Positions 26,776-35,441 of a stretch of 64,000 bases of DNA are shown here, in pieces; positions within the stretch are counted from its first letter, which is position 1; every line of letters starts with the position of its first letter. The stretch is taken from assembly GCA_964646205.1 (NCBI GenBank), contig CAZYAZ010000022.1, positions 1 to 64,000 of the forward strand, written 5' to 3'. A program made the position numbers and the translations under genes. The notes below the pieces were generated by a model that did no database searches, had not been told where the DNA came from, and saw only the letters and a list, made by a program, of their open reading frames with translations. This stretch comes from UBA8437 sp964646205 (GTDB taxonomy: Bacteria; Planctomycetota; Planctomycetia; Planctomycetales; Planctomycetaceae).

Positions 26776-27066
26776 TCAGGCGTCGCCGCCGGATGAATCA
26801 GGCGTCTCGGCCGAACCTGTAGAATTCCAACCGGGTTGATAGGGATCACTAAAGAGGACCTGGATCTGTTCGGCACGATTGAGTCCCGGGCCGGCCAGAA
26901 TCTCCAGCCCTTGTCGAATCCGCTCCCGTCGTTCGTCGGCACCAACCGCACCAGCTCCATCCGAACGATCGATCCGATCCAGAGATGCCCCGAGCACAAG
27001 CAACCCGGCTCGAATGTCCAGGTAGACCTGGTCAAACACCTCCGCCGCGTTCTGAACCGATTCCAT
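26776..27066 (-). CDS. Small helical protein in the Ebo-like cluster
   Basis: 96 residues, predicted mostly helical (AEVFDQVYLDIRAGLLVLGA, then ADERRERIRQGLEILAG), ending in a low-complexity acidic tail. No signal peptide or membrane segment is visible. It is the first gene of the run 26776 - 25906 - 24490, 19 bases before the EboB-like gene. I do not recognise a family. EboA proteins are much longer, so it is not an intact EboA. A competing frame at the same place (26727-27086) is Arg/Ser-rich and less protein-like. Confidence 0.55.
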   Translation of the reverse strand: MESVQNAAEVFDQVYLDIRAGLLVLGASLDRIDRSDGAGAVGADERRERIRQGLEILAGPGLNRAEQIQVLFSDPYQPGWNSTGSAETPDSSGGDA

Positions 27067-27209
27067 TGCAATCCCCCCCCGCTCACCTGGTCAGCCGCCT
27101 GGCAGCCAACACCTTCAAACTAGTCTCGCCACGCACCCCGGGAAATTCAAGAGGCCGGCAACCGGAGTCATCCGGTGTCCGGCCAAACTGTCCTGGCTCA
27201 CAGTCGAAC

Positions 27210-27602
27210 TCATTCGACGGTCGCGGCCACGTTCGCCGGGATCCTCTGCACCTGCCCCTCCCGATCAACGCAAGCCAGTACCGAACGGGCCGTTGCCAAC
27301 AGGTCGTCTCCGCGAAAAACGGAATACTCGTGTTCGAGTTTTGCCGCCCCCACCTTGACCAGTTTTGTCACCAACCGCAAAACGTCGTCGTAATGAGCCG
27401 GCTTGTGGTATCGCGCCTCGAACGAGACAACCACGAAAAATCGTCCATCCGCCTCCATCTGCCGATAGTCCCCTCCCTGCGAACGGAACAACTCGGTACG
27501 GCCCATTTCGTAGTAGCTGAAGTAGTTGGAATGGTGCAGGAACCCCATCGCGTCGGTTTCGCTGTACCGCACACGGATCTCGATTTCGTTTTCACAAGCC
27601 AT
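27210..27602 (-). CDS. Acyl-CoA thioesterase, YbgC/FadM (4-hydroxybenzoyl-CoA thioesterase) family
   Basis: A 130-residue single hotdog-fold thioesterase. The catalytic motif is YSETDAMGFLHHSNYF, with the nucleophile/base Asp17 in the canonical 'D-x-x-G-x-x-H/Y-x-x-x-Y' context, and the helix YFSYYEMGRTELFRSQG follows. ARYHKPAHYDDVLRL and EYSVFRGDDLLATARSVLACVD are the usual strands. I start at ATG 27602 (MACENEIEIRV), as in the family; an upstream codon would add an atypical leader. It is divergent from serA with about 206 bases between. The acyl substrate is unknown. Confidence 0.9.
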   Translation of the reverse strand: MACENEIEIRVRYSETDAMGFLHHSNYFSYYEMGRTELFRSQGGDYRQMEADGRFFVVVSFEARYHKPAHYDDVLRLVTKLVKVGAAKLEHEYSVFRGDDLLATARSVLACVDREGQVQRIPANVAATVE

Positions 27603-27717
27603 GTCGTCTCTTCGCCAGAACCACAAAATCCAGATCTTGGTCGCCGTTCGATCTCACCGATCGATTATCGGGAACTCTCCGGGCCGTGGAAAGCGGCCAT
27701 CGAGAAAGAATCGATCC

Positions 27718-27745
27718 TTGAGGAAAACGGGCGACAGACTATTCT
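27718..27745 (+). promoter_or_regulatory. Candidate sigma-70 promoter upstream of serA
   Basis: TTGAGG (27718-27723) and TATTCT (27740-27745) are separated by 16 bases and lie 63 bases upstream of the serA GTG. Each box matches four of six consensus positions. No experimental support. Confidence 0.35.
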
Positions 27746-27808
27746 AGTGACTCGACCGGCCGGCACTGGACCGACCGAAAGCTGGTCTATTCCTCCGAGC
27801 AACAAGTC

Positions 27809-29443
27809 GTGCTCCGCATCCTGGTCGCCGATCCGCTTGCCGATGCCGGCCTGGACGTATTGCGTCACCAGGACGGCATCGAACTCGATCTCCGCAACGG
27901 CCTTGAGGGCGAGTCGTTACGCGAGGCCCTGTCCCGGGCAGACGGGGTGATCGTTCGCAGCGGCACGGAATTGACCGCCGAGGCCCTGGAAGACCAGCAA
28001 CGCCTGCGGGCGATCGTACGTGCGGGGGTCGGGACGGACAACATTGACCTCGAAGCCGCCACGCGGGCCGGCGTGGTGGTGATGAACACTCCGGCTGGAA
28101 ACACAACCAGCACCGCCGAACACTCGATCGCCATGCTTATGGCGCTGACTCGAAATATCGCCCCAGCTGCCCACAGCCTCCGGGATGGACAATGGGCTCG
28201 CAGCCAATTTGTCGGCACCCAACTTGCCGGAAAGACACTCGGCGTGATCGGATTGGGCCGGGTGGGCTTGGCCGTCTGCCAACGGGCTCGCGGATTGCAG
28301 ATGAAAGTCATCGGCTTCGACCCCTTCCTCTCATCGGAACGGGCCACGGAACTGGGCATCGAGTTGTACCAGGACCTCGACACCATTTTGCCGGAGTGTG
28401 ATTTCCTGACCGTACACACGCCATTGACCAGCCAAACACGTGGCCTGATCGATGCCGACCGATTGGCCGCGATGAAGGCCGGGGTGCGGATCATCAACTG
28501 CGCCCGTGGCGGCATCGTGGATGAACAGGCGCTGACTGATGCACTCGCCAGTGGACACGTGGGCGGTGCCGCGATCGACGTGTTTGAACAGGAACCACCC
28601 GGCGACCATCCCCTGCTGAGCGACCCCCGCGTGTTGGCCACCCCCCACCTGGGAGCCTCTACCCAGGAGGCCCAGGAGTCGGTTGCCATCGAGGCCGCCG
28701 ACATCTTGTCCGCTTTCCTGGTCAACGGCGAGGTGCGTCACGCAATCAACATGGCACCGATCTCGGCCACCGACCTGGCCGGCATCCGTGTCCATCTCGA
28801 CCTCGCACATCGGCTCGGCCTGCTGCTCTCACAGCTGAATCGTGCCGGACGAGTGCGATCGGCCAGGATCGAGTATCGGGGCGAGGTCAGCGAAAAAAGT
28901 ACGCGACTGGTGACCGCCAGTTTTGCAGCCGGATTGCTCAGCGAAGCACTCGACGCCGAAGTCAATCTCGTGAACGCCGAGTGGATGGCTCGCGAACGGG
29001 GGATCGAGATCACGGAATCACGGTCCTCCGAGGCGGGTGACTTCTCGACGCTGATCCGCACCTCACTGGAAACGGAATCTGGAACTCATTCCGCTTCGGC
29101 CACGGTCTTCGGCAACCAGTTTCTCCGCCTGGTCCGACTCGATGGATTCCAACTCGATGCGTTTCTCGACGGCAACCTGCTGGTGATTGTCCACCGGGAC
29201 ATTCCCGGATTGATCGGGTTCATCGGAACCGTCCTGGGTCAACACGAGGTCAACATCGCTCACCTGTCGTTGGGCCGTGAACGGCTCGAGCCCGGTGGTG
29301 ACGCACTGGTGGTGCTCAATCTCGATTCACCTCCGACAGACGAATCGCTTGATGCCCTGCGTGAACACGACCAGGTGACCAGCGTCGAACTGCTTCGGTT
29401 GCCCGCTGCGGCCACACCACTGCCCTGGCTGGGCGGTTGCTAA
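27809..29443 (+). CDS. serA: D-3-phosphoglycerate dehydrogenase
   Basis: A 544-residue long-form phosphoglycerate dehydrogenase (first step of serine synthesis from 3-phosphoglycerate). The NAD domain carries GVIGLGRVGLAV near residue 145; the catalytic Arg is in NCARGGIVDE and the catalytic His in ATPHLGAS. After the catalytic core come an intervening (allosteric substrate-binding) domain and a C-terminal ACT domain (residues about 470-540, LLVIVHRDIPGLIGFIGTVL) that senses serine. The length matches the three-domain type. GTG 27809 begins the expected first strand RILVADPL. The HNH gene follows 80 bases downstream. Confidence 0.95.
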   Translation: MLRILVADPLADAGLDVLRHQDGIELDLRNGLEGESLREALSRADGVIVRSGTELTAEALEDQQRLRAIVRAGVGTDNIDLEAATRAGVVVMNTPAGNTTSTAEHSIAMLMALTRNIAPAAHSLRDGQWARSQFVGTQLAGKTLGVIGLGRVGLAVCQRARGLQMKVIGFDPFLSSERATELGIELYQDLDTILPECDFLTVHTPLTSQTRGLIDADRLAAMKAGVRIINCARGGIVDEQALTDALASGHVGGAAIDVFEQEPPGDHPLLSDPRVLATPHLGASTQEAQESVAIEAADILSAFLVNGEVRHAINMAPISATDLAGIRVHLDLAHRLGLLLSQLNRAGRVRSARIEYRGEVSEKSTRLVTASFAAGLLSEALDAEVNLVNAEWMARERGIEITESRSSEAGDFSTLIRTSLETESGTHSASATVFGNQFLRLVRLDGFQLDAFLDGNLLVIVHRDIPGLIGFIGTVLGQHEVNIAHLSLGRERLEPGGDALVVLNLDSPPTDESLDALREHDQVTSVELLRLPAAATPLPWLGGC

Positions 29444-29523
29444 CCGCCGATTGCGTTGAAGAACGAGCCACGAGCCGCCTAGAATGCGCGCCCTTCAAGA
29501 GACGGCAAACACGGAGAATCCAG

Positions 29524-30183
29524 ATGGTGACGGCGAGTGCCTCGGCTCTCCAGGCCCACGTTCTCACGCTCAACCGGGGCTACGTTGCCGTCCAGATCAT
29601 CACCGCTCGCCGTGCCTTCTGCCTGCTCATCAAGGGTTCCGCCGAAATCGTCAATGTTGAGGACGGTCACTACCGCTCCTACGATTTCGAATCCTGGCGA
29701 GAAACCGGTGAGATGAAGACGGCCTTCGGAGAACGCAACGACGACGAGGACTGGATCAACTCGGTCAGTTTCTGTGTCGAAGTGCCCCGGGTCATCCGCT
29801 TGCTGCGATACGACCGGGTCCCCCAGCACGTCGTCAAGTTCAATCGCCACAACATCTTTCTGCGAGACCACAACTGCTGCCAGTACTGCAAGCGGCGATT
29901 CCCATCATCACAACTCAGTCTCGACCATGTCGTCCCCCGGAGTCGAGGCGGCCAAACGACCTGGGACAATATCGTTTCAGCCTGTCTCAAGTGCAATGTC
30001 ACCAAGGGAGGCCGCACGCCACGTGAGGCCGGGATGACGCTGGCCAATCCGCCCCGCAAACCGAACCGGAGCCTCCTGCTGCCCCAAGCGGTCACCTCAA
30101 AGAAATACACTGCCTGGCAATCATTTCTCACCCAGTCCCAATTGGCCAATCGGGTGGAAAATCCAGACCGGCAAACGACTTAG
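29524..30183 (+). CDS. HNH endonuclease-family protein
   Basis: 219 residues. The C-terminal half contains a complete HNH/zinc site: CQYCKRRF, then LSLDHVVPRSRGGQTTWDNI and CLKCN, giving two CxxC pairs around the HNH core. The N-terminal 110 residues (LTLNRGYVAVQIITARRAFC and following) form the conserved domain found in planctomycete, cyanobacterial and actinobacterial HNH proteins of this type. ATG 29524 with GGAGA upstream is chosen over an earlier TTG at 29437. Such chromosomal HNH proteins are widespread and not tied to an obvious intron or phage here. The DNA target is unknown. Confidence 0.88.
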   Translation: MVTASASALQAHVLTLNRGYVAVQIITARRAFCLLIKGSAEIVNVEDGHYRSYDFESWRETGEMKTAFGERNDDEDWINSVSFCVEVPRVIRLLRYDRVPQHVVKFNRHNIFLRDHNCCQYCKRRFPSSQLSLDHVVPRSRGGQTTWDNIVSACLKCNVTKGGRTPREAGMTLANPPRKPNRSLLLPQAVTSKKYTAWQSFLTQSQLANRVENPDRQTT

Positions 30184-30327
30184 GCCAGCGGCGGCACCTC
30201 CTGGACAAGGCTCCGTTGGGCGGTATTGCAAGCCGTTGAAACCACTGGTAGTCTCTGGTTAGCGGGCAAATTCCTCCATTTTGGCGACCCATTTGCCCCT
30301 ATCAGTCTCGATTCAGGAGCTGAAGGC

Positions 30328-31293
30328 ATGAGGTTTCGCTCACAGTCCTTTCCTGCCGCACGACGGTCGGGCTTTACGCTGATTGAACTGCTGGTAGTGA
30401 TCGCGATCATCGCGGTGCTGGCCGCACTGCTGTTGCCGGCCGTACAACAGGTTCGTGAAGCGGCTCGTCGCACCGAGTGCATCAACAATATGAAGCAGAT
30501 GGTCCTGGCGATCCACAACTACGCCGACTCGTTCCACAGTTTTCCTCCCGGCTATATCCCATCCGGCAATTCCCAGACCATCGCCGCTTCCTTTCCCGAG
30601 GAAACCCAGCTTCCGATTCCACTCTCCCCACAGGGACCAAACCTCGTCTTCGGCCCGCAACCGGCACGGTTCCAGGAATGGAGAATGTCGTTCGACTGGG
30701 GCTGGCAGGCGTTGATCCTGCCCCAGATGGGAGCCGGCGGGACTACCGAGATCAACTTCAAGGAACTCAAAACCAGTCCGAACAACATGATGAAGATGAC
30801 GCGAGAGATGTCCTCCTATGTTTGTGGCAGCGCTCGCCTGGCCTCCATGCGGCCCGGGCGATCGGCCACCAACGAAGGATTCGGCTACTCGACCTACCGC
30901 GCCTGCATGGGCACCCGGAGCACCAATGGCACCATGTACGTCAACAGCCGGATCACCTTCCGTGATGTCGAGGACGACGACTCCCACACCATCCTGATCG
31001 GTGAATCACTGATGGGACTCTGGGGTGACGGCTACAGTTGCTGTGCCCGGGTCGCCGACGACAACAACGACAATGTCCCCGACCGTCTTGTCGCCAACCA
31101 GCCGCAACAATTCGACACATGGTGGACAAACCAGGGTATCCATTATTTTGGGTTCGGGAGCTGGCATCCCGACGTCGTTGTTTTCGGATTCGTCGATGGC
31201 CGGGCCACAACGATCGACAAGTACATCGACTTCAAGATTCTCAAGGCGTTGGCCACTCGCAACGGTCGTGAACCGATCAACCTGCCTCGCTGA
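30328..31293 (+). CDS. DUF1559 pseudopilin-like protein
   Basis: A 321-residue DUF1559 protein of the type expanded in planctomycetes. The N-terminus carries a type IV prepilin/N-methylation motif, RSGFTLIELLVVIAI, followed by the helix VREAARRTECINNMKQM. The C-terminal region is the usual family domain, including the closing HYFGFGSWHPDVVVFGFVDG. The protein should be processed by a prepilin peptidase and sit at the cell surface. ATG 30328 is preceded by AGGAGC. It ends 4 bases before the end of the convergent epmA gene. The function of the family is unknown. Confidence 0.93.
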   Translation: MRFRSQSFPAARRSGFTLIELLVVIAIIAVLAALLLPAVQQVREAARRTECINNMKQMVLAIHNYADSFHSFPPGYIPSGNSQTIAASFPEETQLPIPLSPQGPNLVFGPQPARFQEWRMSFDWGWQALILPQMGAGGTTEINFKELKTSPNNMMKMTREMSSYVCGSARLASMRPGRSATNEGFGYSTYRACMGTRSTNGTMYVNSRITFRDVEDDDSHTILIGESLMGLWGDGYSCCARVADDNNDNVPDRLVANQPQQFDTWWTNQGIHYFGFGSWHPDVVVFGFVDGRATTIDKYIDFKILKALATRNGREPINLPR

Positions 31294-31297
31294 CGGG

Positions 31298-32314
31298 TCA
31301 GGCTCTGGCAAACGGAAACACCAACGACTGTTCGATTCGCTCGAGTCCCAGCGTCCGCATCACCAGGCGGTCAAATCCCAGGGCCACGCCAGCACAATCG
31401 GGCAATCCTACTCGTTGGGCCATTTCCAGCCTGCTGGTCACAGGCAGGCCACGACGGCCGGCGGCAACGCGTCGTCGAGATTGGCTCGCCATTCGCGCGG
31501 CCAATTCGTCGGCATCAATCAACTCCTGGTACCCGTTGCAGATTTCCAGGCCATCGATGAACAATTCCATCCGTTCTGCCACGTCGATCTCGCCGTGGCG
31601 GACTCTCGCCAGGGCCGCCTGGCTGGCCGGGTAATCAAAGAGGAACTCCGGGCGATTTCGCCCCAGTGTCGGTTCCACACGCTCGGACAACAACAGGTTC
31701 AGCCAGGCATCCCGATCCGACTCGTCCAACCCGTCGGGAACCGTCTCGAGTTCGCGACGCGCCACCTCGATCACTTCAGCCGTCGATCGTCCCAGGACTT
31801 CAACTCCGATGGCTCGGTCAAAGGCCTCGTCGTAACTTATTCGCCCAAACCGCTCGCCGCTGCCCTCTCCCAAAATCCAGGGAGGTGCATCGGCGGGCAC
31901 TTCGGCGACTCCACGCACCACGCTCTCCACCAGGTCCATCTGCTGTAGATAGGTCGACCCCGGCTCATACCATTCGACGATCGTGAACTCGGGATTGTGC
32001 CGCGTCCCGGTTTCGCCACATCGAAAAGCACGGGTCACCTGGAAGATCGGCCGCCCCCATTGGGCAACCAGCCGTTTCATCGCAAATTCCGGAGACGTCT
32101 GCAAAAAGAACTCCGTGTCACCATCCGGCCCCGGGACAACAAAAGGCTCGATGTGTTCATCGACACACACATCCCTGGAGAGCAACGGTGTCTCGACTTC
32201 CAGGAACCCCACCTGCTCAAAGACACGCCGGAGCCTTACCAGCATGGCAGCCCGCACCTCCAGAACTTCCCACGAGGCCACGGCTCGCCAATCGTCCGAT
32301 TGTTGCGACGTCAT
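31298..32314 (-). CDS. epmA: Elongation factor P lysine ligase (EpmA/GenX)
   Basis: A 338-residue class II lysyl-tRNA-synthetase-like protein lacking the anticodon-binding domain, as EpmA does. Motifs are FLEVETPLLS (motif 1), FLQTSPEFAMKRL, RAFRCGETGTRHNPEFTIVEWY (motif 2; shown here as parts RAFRCGE and HNPEFTIVEWY) and the C-terminal GVALGFDRLVM (motif 3). EpmA attaches beta-lysine to EF-P, which relieves ribosome stalling at polyproline. The ATG at 32314 overlaps the aminotransferase stop as ATGA, so the two are translationally coupled. EpmB and EF-P are not in the window. Confidence 0.92.
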   Translation of the reverse strand: MTSQQSDDWRAVASWEVLEVRAAMLVRLRRVFEQVGFLEVETPLLSRDVCVDEHIEPFVVPGPDGDTEFFLQTSPEFAMKRLVAQWGRPIFQVTRAFRCGETGTRHNPEFTIVEWYEPGSTYLQQMDLVESVVRGVAEVPADAPPWILGEGSGERFGRISYDEAFDRAIGVEVLGRSTAEVIEVARRELETVPDGLDESDRDAWLNLLLSERVEPTLGRNRPEFLFDYPASQAALARVRHGEIDVAERMELFIDGLEICNGYQELIDADELAARMASQSRRRVAAGRRGLPVTSRLEMAQRVGLPDCAGVALGFDRLVMRTLGLERIEQSLVFPFARA

Positions 32315-33615
32315 AATTCGGCCCGGATCGCCCGTGATAGTCTCGCCATTCCATCGGCAAGCCGATCGACGTTTTCGACACCGAAACTCAATCGCAACTG
32401 GTTCCGCGGACGCACGCCGTCCACACCGATGTAGCAAAGATCACCGGGCACATACATGACCTGTTCACCCTCGACAGCCCGATTGAACAACGCACCATCA
32501 AAACCCGCGTCGACGTGTTCCGGAACGGTCAACCAGACATAGAGTCCGCCGTCGGGGACCAGCCAATTCACGCCCTCGACGTCACCAAGATGCACCGCGG
32601 CGGCTTCCACCAACGCGTCTCGCTTGACGGCGTAGGCATCACGCAAGTGTTCCACGTGGCTGGCAAACAGCTCATCCTCGAGCACTGTCGCCAGCAGGTG
32701 CTGGCTGAAGCTGGTCGAACCAAAATCCTGATTCCCCTTGAGATCCAGAACGGGCCCGACCAGGTCACGAGGCAATATGCCAAATCCCACCCGCAAACCT
32801 GGCGAGAAGCACTTTGAGAAGGTCTGAACGAGGGCCACCGTCTCACCCTCTTCATCGAAACTCCACACGCTCGGCCGGGACACACCGTCGTAATACAACT
32901 CGCGATAAGCCGCATCCTCGACGACCAGGACCCTCTGCCGCACAGAGAGTTCCGCCGCGATTTCCACCAATCGACGTCGGCGATCGGTGGCCAGGCTGAC
33001 ACTGCGTGGATTGTCGAAATCGCTGACGACGTAGATCATCTTGACCCGCTGAAGTTGACCGTCTGCGTCGAGCGAATCCAGCGTTCGCTCAAGAGAATCA
33101 ACCCGCATCCCATCCTCGTCGGACTCGATGGGAACCGCACGAGCTCCCTGGCCGTTGACGGTTCCCAGCATCACGTAATACGTCGGGTCGGCAATCAGGC
33201 AGATATCGCCCGGATCAAGCGTGGCCTCACAGAGCAGCGACAACATCTGTTGAGAACCGGTCGACAACACCAACTGGTCACGGCCGATCTTCAGTCCAAG
33301 CGTGTCGGCCGTCACTCCTTCAAGGCCGGCCAGGTACTCCAGCAACAGGTCTCGCAACCGTTGGGACCCCTCGGTCGTTTCGTATTGCAGACTCGACCGG
33401 GCCAGCGCGGGATCACCCATCATTCGCTCAACCGCCCGGCTGGTCGCTTCGACTGGCAGTGTCTGGGGATCAACCAGTCCCGCAGCAAGCGAAACACACT
33501 CGGGATGATCCACGGCCTGTTTCATCATGAAGCCGACCACGTTGTTGGCCGACCAATCACGACGACGACTGAGGAATCGTTCTGCCGAGTCAGTTGTTGA
33601 CGATTGTGTTGCCAT
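32311..33615 (-). CDS. PLP-dependent aminotransferase, MocR/LysN-like (fold type I)
   Basis: A 434-residue aminotransferase class I/II protein without a GntR DNA-binding domain. The PLP lysine is in QTFSKCFSPGLRVGF; other motifs are STGSQQMLSLL, ADPTYYVMLG, YVVSDFDNPRSVSL and VVEDAAYREL. The sequence resembles 2-aminoadipate/aromatic aminotransferases. The consensus 'PxFQNPTG' loop is changed to SDFDNPRS. I start at ATG 33615; the frame is open to 33864 but that overlaps sufS. It sits 22 bases after sufS and overlaps epmA. The amino acid substrate is not fixed by sequence. Confidence 0.88.
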   Translation of the reverse strand: MATQSSTTDSAERFLSRRRDWSANNVVGFMMKQAVDHPECVSLAAGLVDPQTLPVEATSRAVERMMGDPALARSSLQYETTEGSQRLRDLLLEYLAGLEGVTADTLGLKIGRDQLVLSTGSQQMLSLLCEATLDPGDICLIADPTYYVMLGTVNGQGARAVPIESDEDGMRVDSLERTLDSLDADGQLQRVKMIYVVSDFDNPRSVSLATDRRRRLVEIAAELSVRQRVLVVEDAAYRELYYDGVSRPSVWSFDEEGETVALVQTFSKCFSPGLRVGFGILPRDLVGPVLDLKGNQDFGSTSFSQHLLATVLEDELFASHVEHLRDAYAVKRDALVEAAAVHLGDVEGVNWLVPDGGLYVWLTVPEHVDAGFDGALFNRAVEGEQVMYVPGDLCYIGVDGVRPRNQLRLSFGVENVDRLADGMARLSRAIRAEL

Positions 33616-33637
33616 CTCCGGGTCCACCCCTGGTGAA

Positions 33638-34858
33638 TCAGTCGCGCCGCAGGGTCTTGCGTGCGTACTGTATGGCATCGACCAAAACATCGACGTCAGA
33701 CGAGTCGTTGTATGCAGCAAAACTGGCGCGGGTCGTGGCAACGACCCCCAATCGGCTGTGTAGTGGCATCGTGCAGTGATGCCCGGCCCGGACGGCCACC
33801 CCTTTTCGCTTGAGCAATTCGGCCATATCGTGCGGGTGAACCCGCTGATCACTGAAACTGACAATCGCCCCCTTGTGCTCGATTGCCGGCCCGTGAATCA
33901 CCATGTCGGGAATCTCGCTCAAACGCTGTTGCGCCTCTTCCAGCAGTGCTTGCTCGACACGCCCGATCTCGTCGAACCCCAGTCCGACAACATAATCAAC
34001 TGCCACGCCCAGCGCGATGGCCTGGGCCACCGGCAGCGTACCGGCTTCAAATTTTGCCGGCAGTTCGGCCCAACTCGACTCGGTCAGCCCCACCTCGCTG
34101 ATCATATTGCCCCCGAACAGAAACGGGTCCATCTGTTCGAGCCATTCACGACGCCCGTACAGCACGCCGACACCGGACGGGCCATACAGCTTGTGGCCGG
34201 AAAAGGCGAGAAAATCGACCTGGGGATTGGACACGTCGATGGCGGCATGCGGAACACTCTGGGCCCCGTCCACCAGTACCAATGCCCCCACCGCACGAGC
34301 CGCCTCGACCAACCGCTCGATCGGATTGACCGTTCCCAGCACGTTGGACATCCCCGTGACTGCAACCAGGCGGGTGCGAGGTGTGAGACATTCGTCGAGT
34401 CGTTCCAGGTCCAGACGACCATCATCGGTCATCGGAATGTGTCGCAGCACGGCCCCGGTCTGAGTGGCCACCTGCTGCCAGGGCACCAGGTTCGCGTGGT
34501 GCTCCATTTCATTGACCAGCACTTCGTCACCCGGGGACAACTGTGACCGCCCCCACGACTGAGCCACCAGGTTGATCGACATGGTCGTGCCCGAGGTGAA
34601 AACCACTTCCTCGGGGTGCTCCGCTCCAATCAGCCTCGCAATCCGTTCACGAGCACCTTCGAGCGCTTCATCCACCTGAACACCGAACTGGTAAACACCC
34701 CGATGCGAATTGGCGTAATACCGCTCGTAACAGTCACTGAGCGCATCGATCACAACCTGCGGTTTCTGGGCGCTGGAAGCCGAGTCAAGGTAGACCAGCG
34801 GCGTGCCGTCCGCCAACGGACGGTTCAGGATCGGAAAATCGTCACGGATGGTCTCCAC
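33638..34858 (-). CDS. sufS: Cysteine desulfurase SufS
   Basis: A 406-residue group II cysteine desulfurase that takes sulfur from cysteine as a persulfide for iron-sulfur clusters. The PLP lysine is Lys223 in FSGHKLYGPSG. The persulfide cysteine is Cys362 in VRAGHHCTMPL. NSHRGVY, MEHHANLVPW and GVGVLYGRREWLEQM are typical of SufS. The SufU gene lies 43 bases upstream on the same strand, so the pair resembles the SufS-SufU system of Gram-positive bacteria, rather than SufSE. Confidence 0.95.
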   Translation of the reverse strand: METIRDDFPILNRPLADGTPLVYLDSASSAQKPQVVIDALSDCYERYYANSHRGVYQFGVQVDEALEGARERIARLIGAEHPEEVVFTSGTTMSINLVAQSWGRSQLSPGDEVLVNEMEHHANLVPWQQVATQTGAVLRHIPMTDDGRLDLERLDECLTPRTRLVAVTGMSNVLGTVNPIERLVEAARAVGALVLVDGAQSVPHAAIDVSNPQVDFLAFSGHKLYGPSGVGVLYGRREWLEQMDPFLFGGNMISEVGLTESSWAELPAKFEAGTLPVAQAIALGVAVDYVVGLGFDEIGRVEQALLEEAQQRLSEIPDMVIHGPAIEHKGAIVSFSDQRVHPHDMAELLKRKGVAVRAGHHCTMPLHSRLGVVATTRASFAAYNDSSDVDVLVDAIQYARKTLRRD

Positions 34859-34901
34859 GCTCCTCGGTCCTTTTTGTCGCGGCTCGTTTCGCCAGTGGAG
34901 A

Positions 34902-35297
34902 TCAGGCCGAGGCGCCGGTGGCAGCGTCCTGTGAATAGACCAGTGTCTTGAGCACCTTGAATCCCAGCAATCCGCAACGTTGTCGCACGGCCGTCAATTG
35001 GACTTGCAGCAAGTCGAGCATCGCCGGAGCATCAAATGCCTCGATTTCCGTGAGCGTCATCCCTTCGATGTGTTCGCAAAGAATCGAAGCGGCCGCCTGG
35101 CTGATCGCACACCCTTCGCCGTCAAAAAATGCCTGCTGGATCCGTTGTTCCGAGTCGATTTGCAGCTGCAACTGGACTCGATCACCACACAACGGGTTCC
35201 GCTCGGTGTGAGTACAACTGGGCGCCTCGAGTTGGCCGCGATGATACGGCGACTCGTAGTGATCCAGGATCAACTCGTCGTACAGCTCGTCGCTCAC
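34902..35297 (-). CDS. sufU: SufU-type zinc-dependent sulfur acceptor
   Basis: A 131-residue SufU/IscU-like protein. The zinc ligands of SufU are all present: Cys37 and Asp39 (NPLCGDRV), Cys63 (GEGCAIS) and Cys108 (RQRCGLLG), with a start YDELILDHYESPYHRG typical of the family. SufU accepts the persulfide sulfur from SufS after zinc-ligand exchange and delivers it for cluster assembly. It is the gene upstream of sufS, and Mrp lies 144 bases further upstream on the same strand. Confidence 0.93.
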   Translation of the reverse strand: MSDELYDELILDHYESPYHRGQLEAPSCTHTERNPLCGDRVQLQLQIDSEQRIQQAFFDGEGCAISQAAASILCEHIEGMTLTEIEAFDAPAMLDLLQVQLTAVRQRCGLLGFKVLKTLVYSQDAATGASA

Positions 35298-35441
35298 CGA
35301 CGTCTCCCGTCACTCATCCCCAATCGGCGGACTCTCAATCCAACGCCACGCGTTTGGTTTCGCGACCGCCATTCAATCCATTCTAGGAGTCGCCACGGGC
35401 AACGCCAAGGCAGGTCCTATCCGGAGGTGACGCACCAGGAA

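Noticed and set aside
29524..30183. Homing endonuclease of an intron or intein
   Set aside because: The HNH protein is a free-standing type widespread in these bacteria, and no split host gene is visible.
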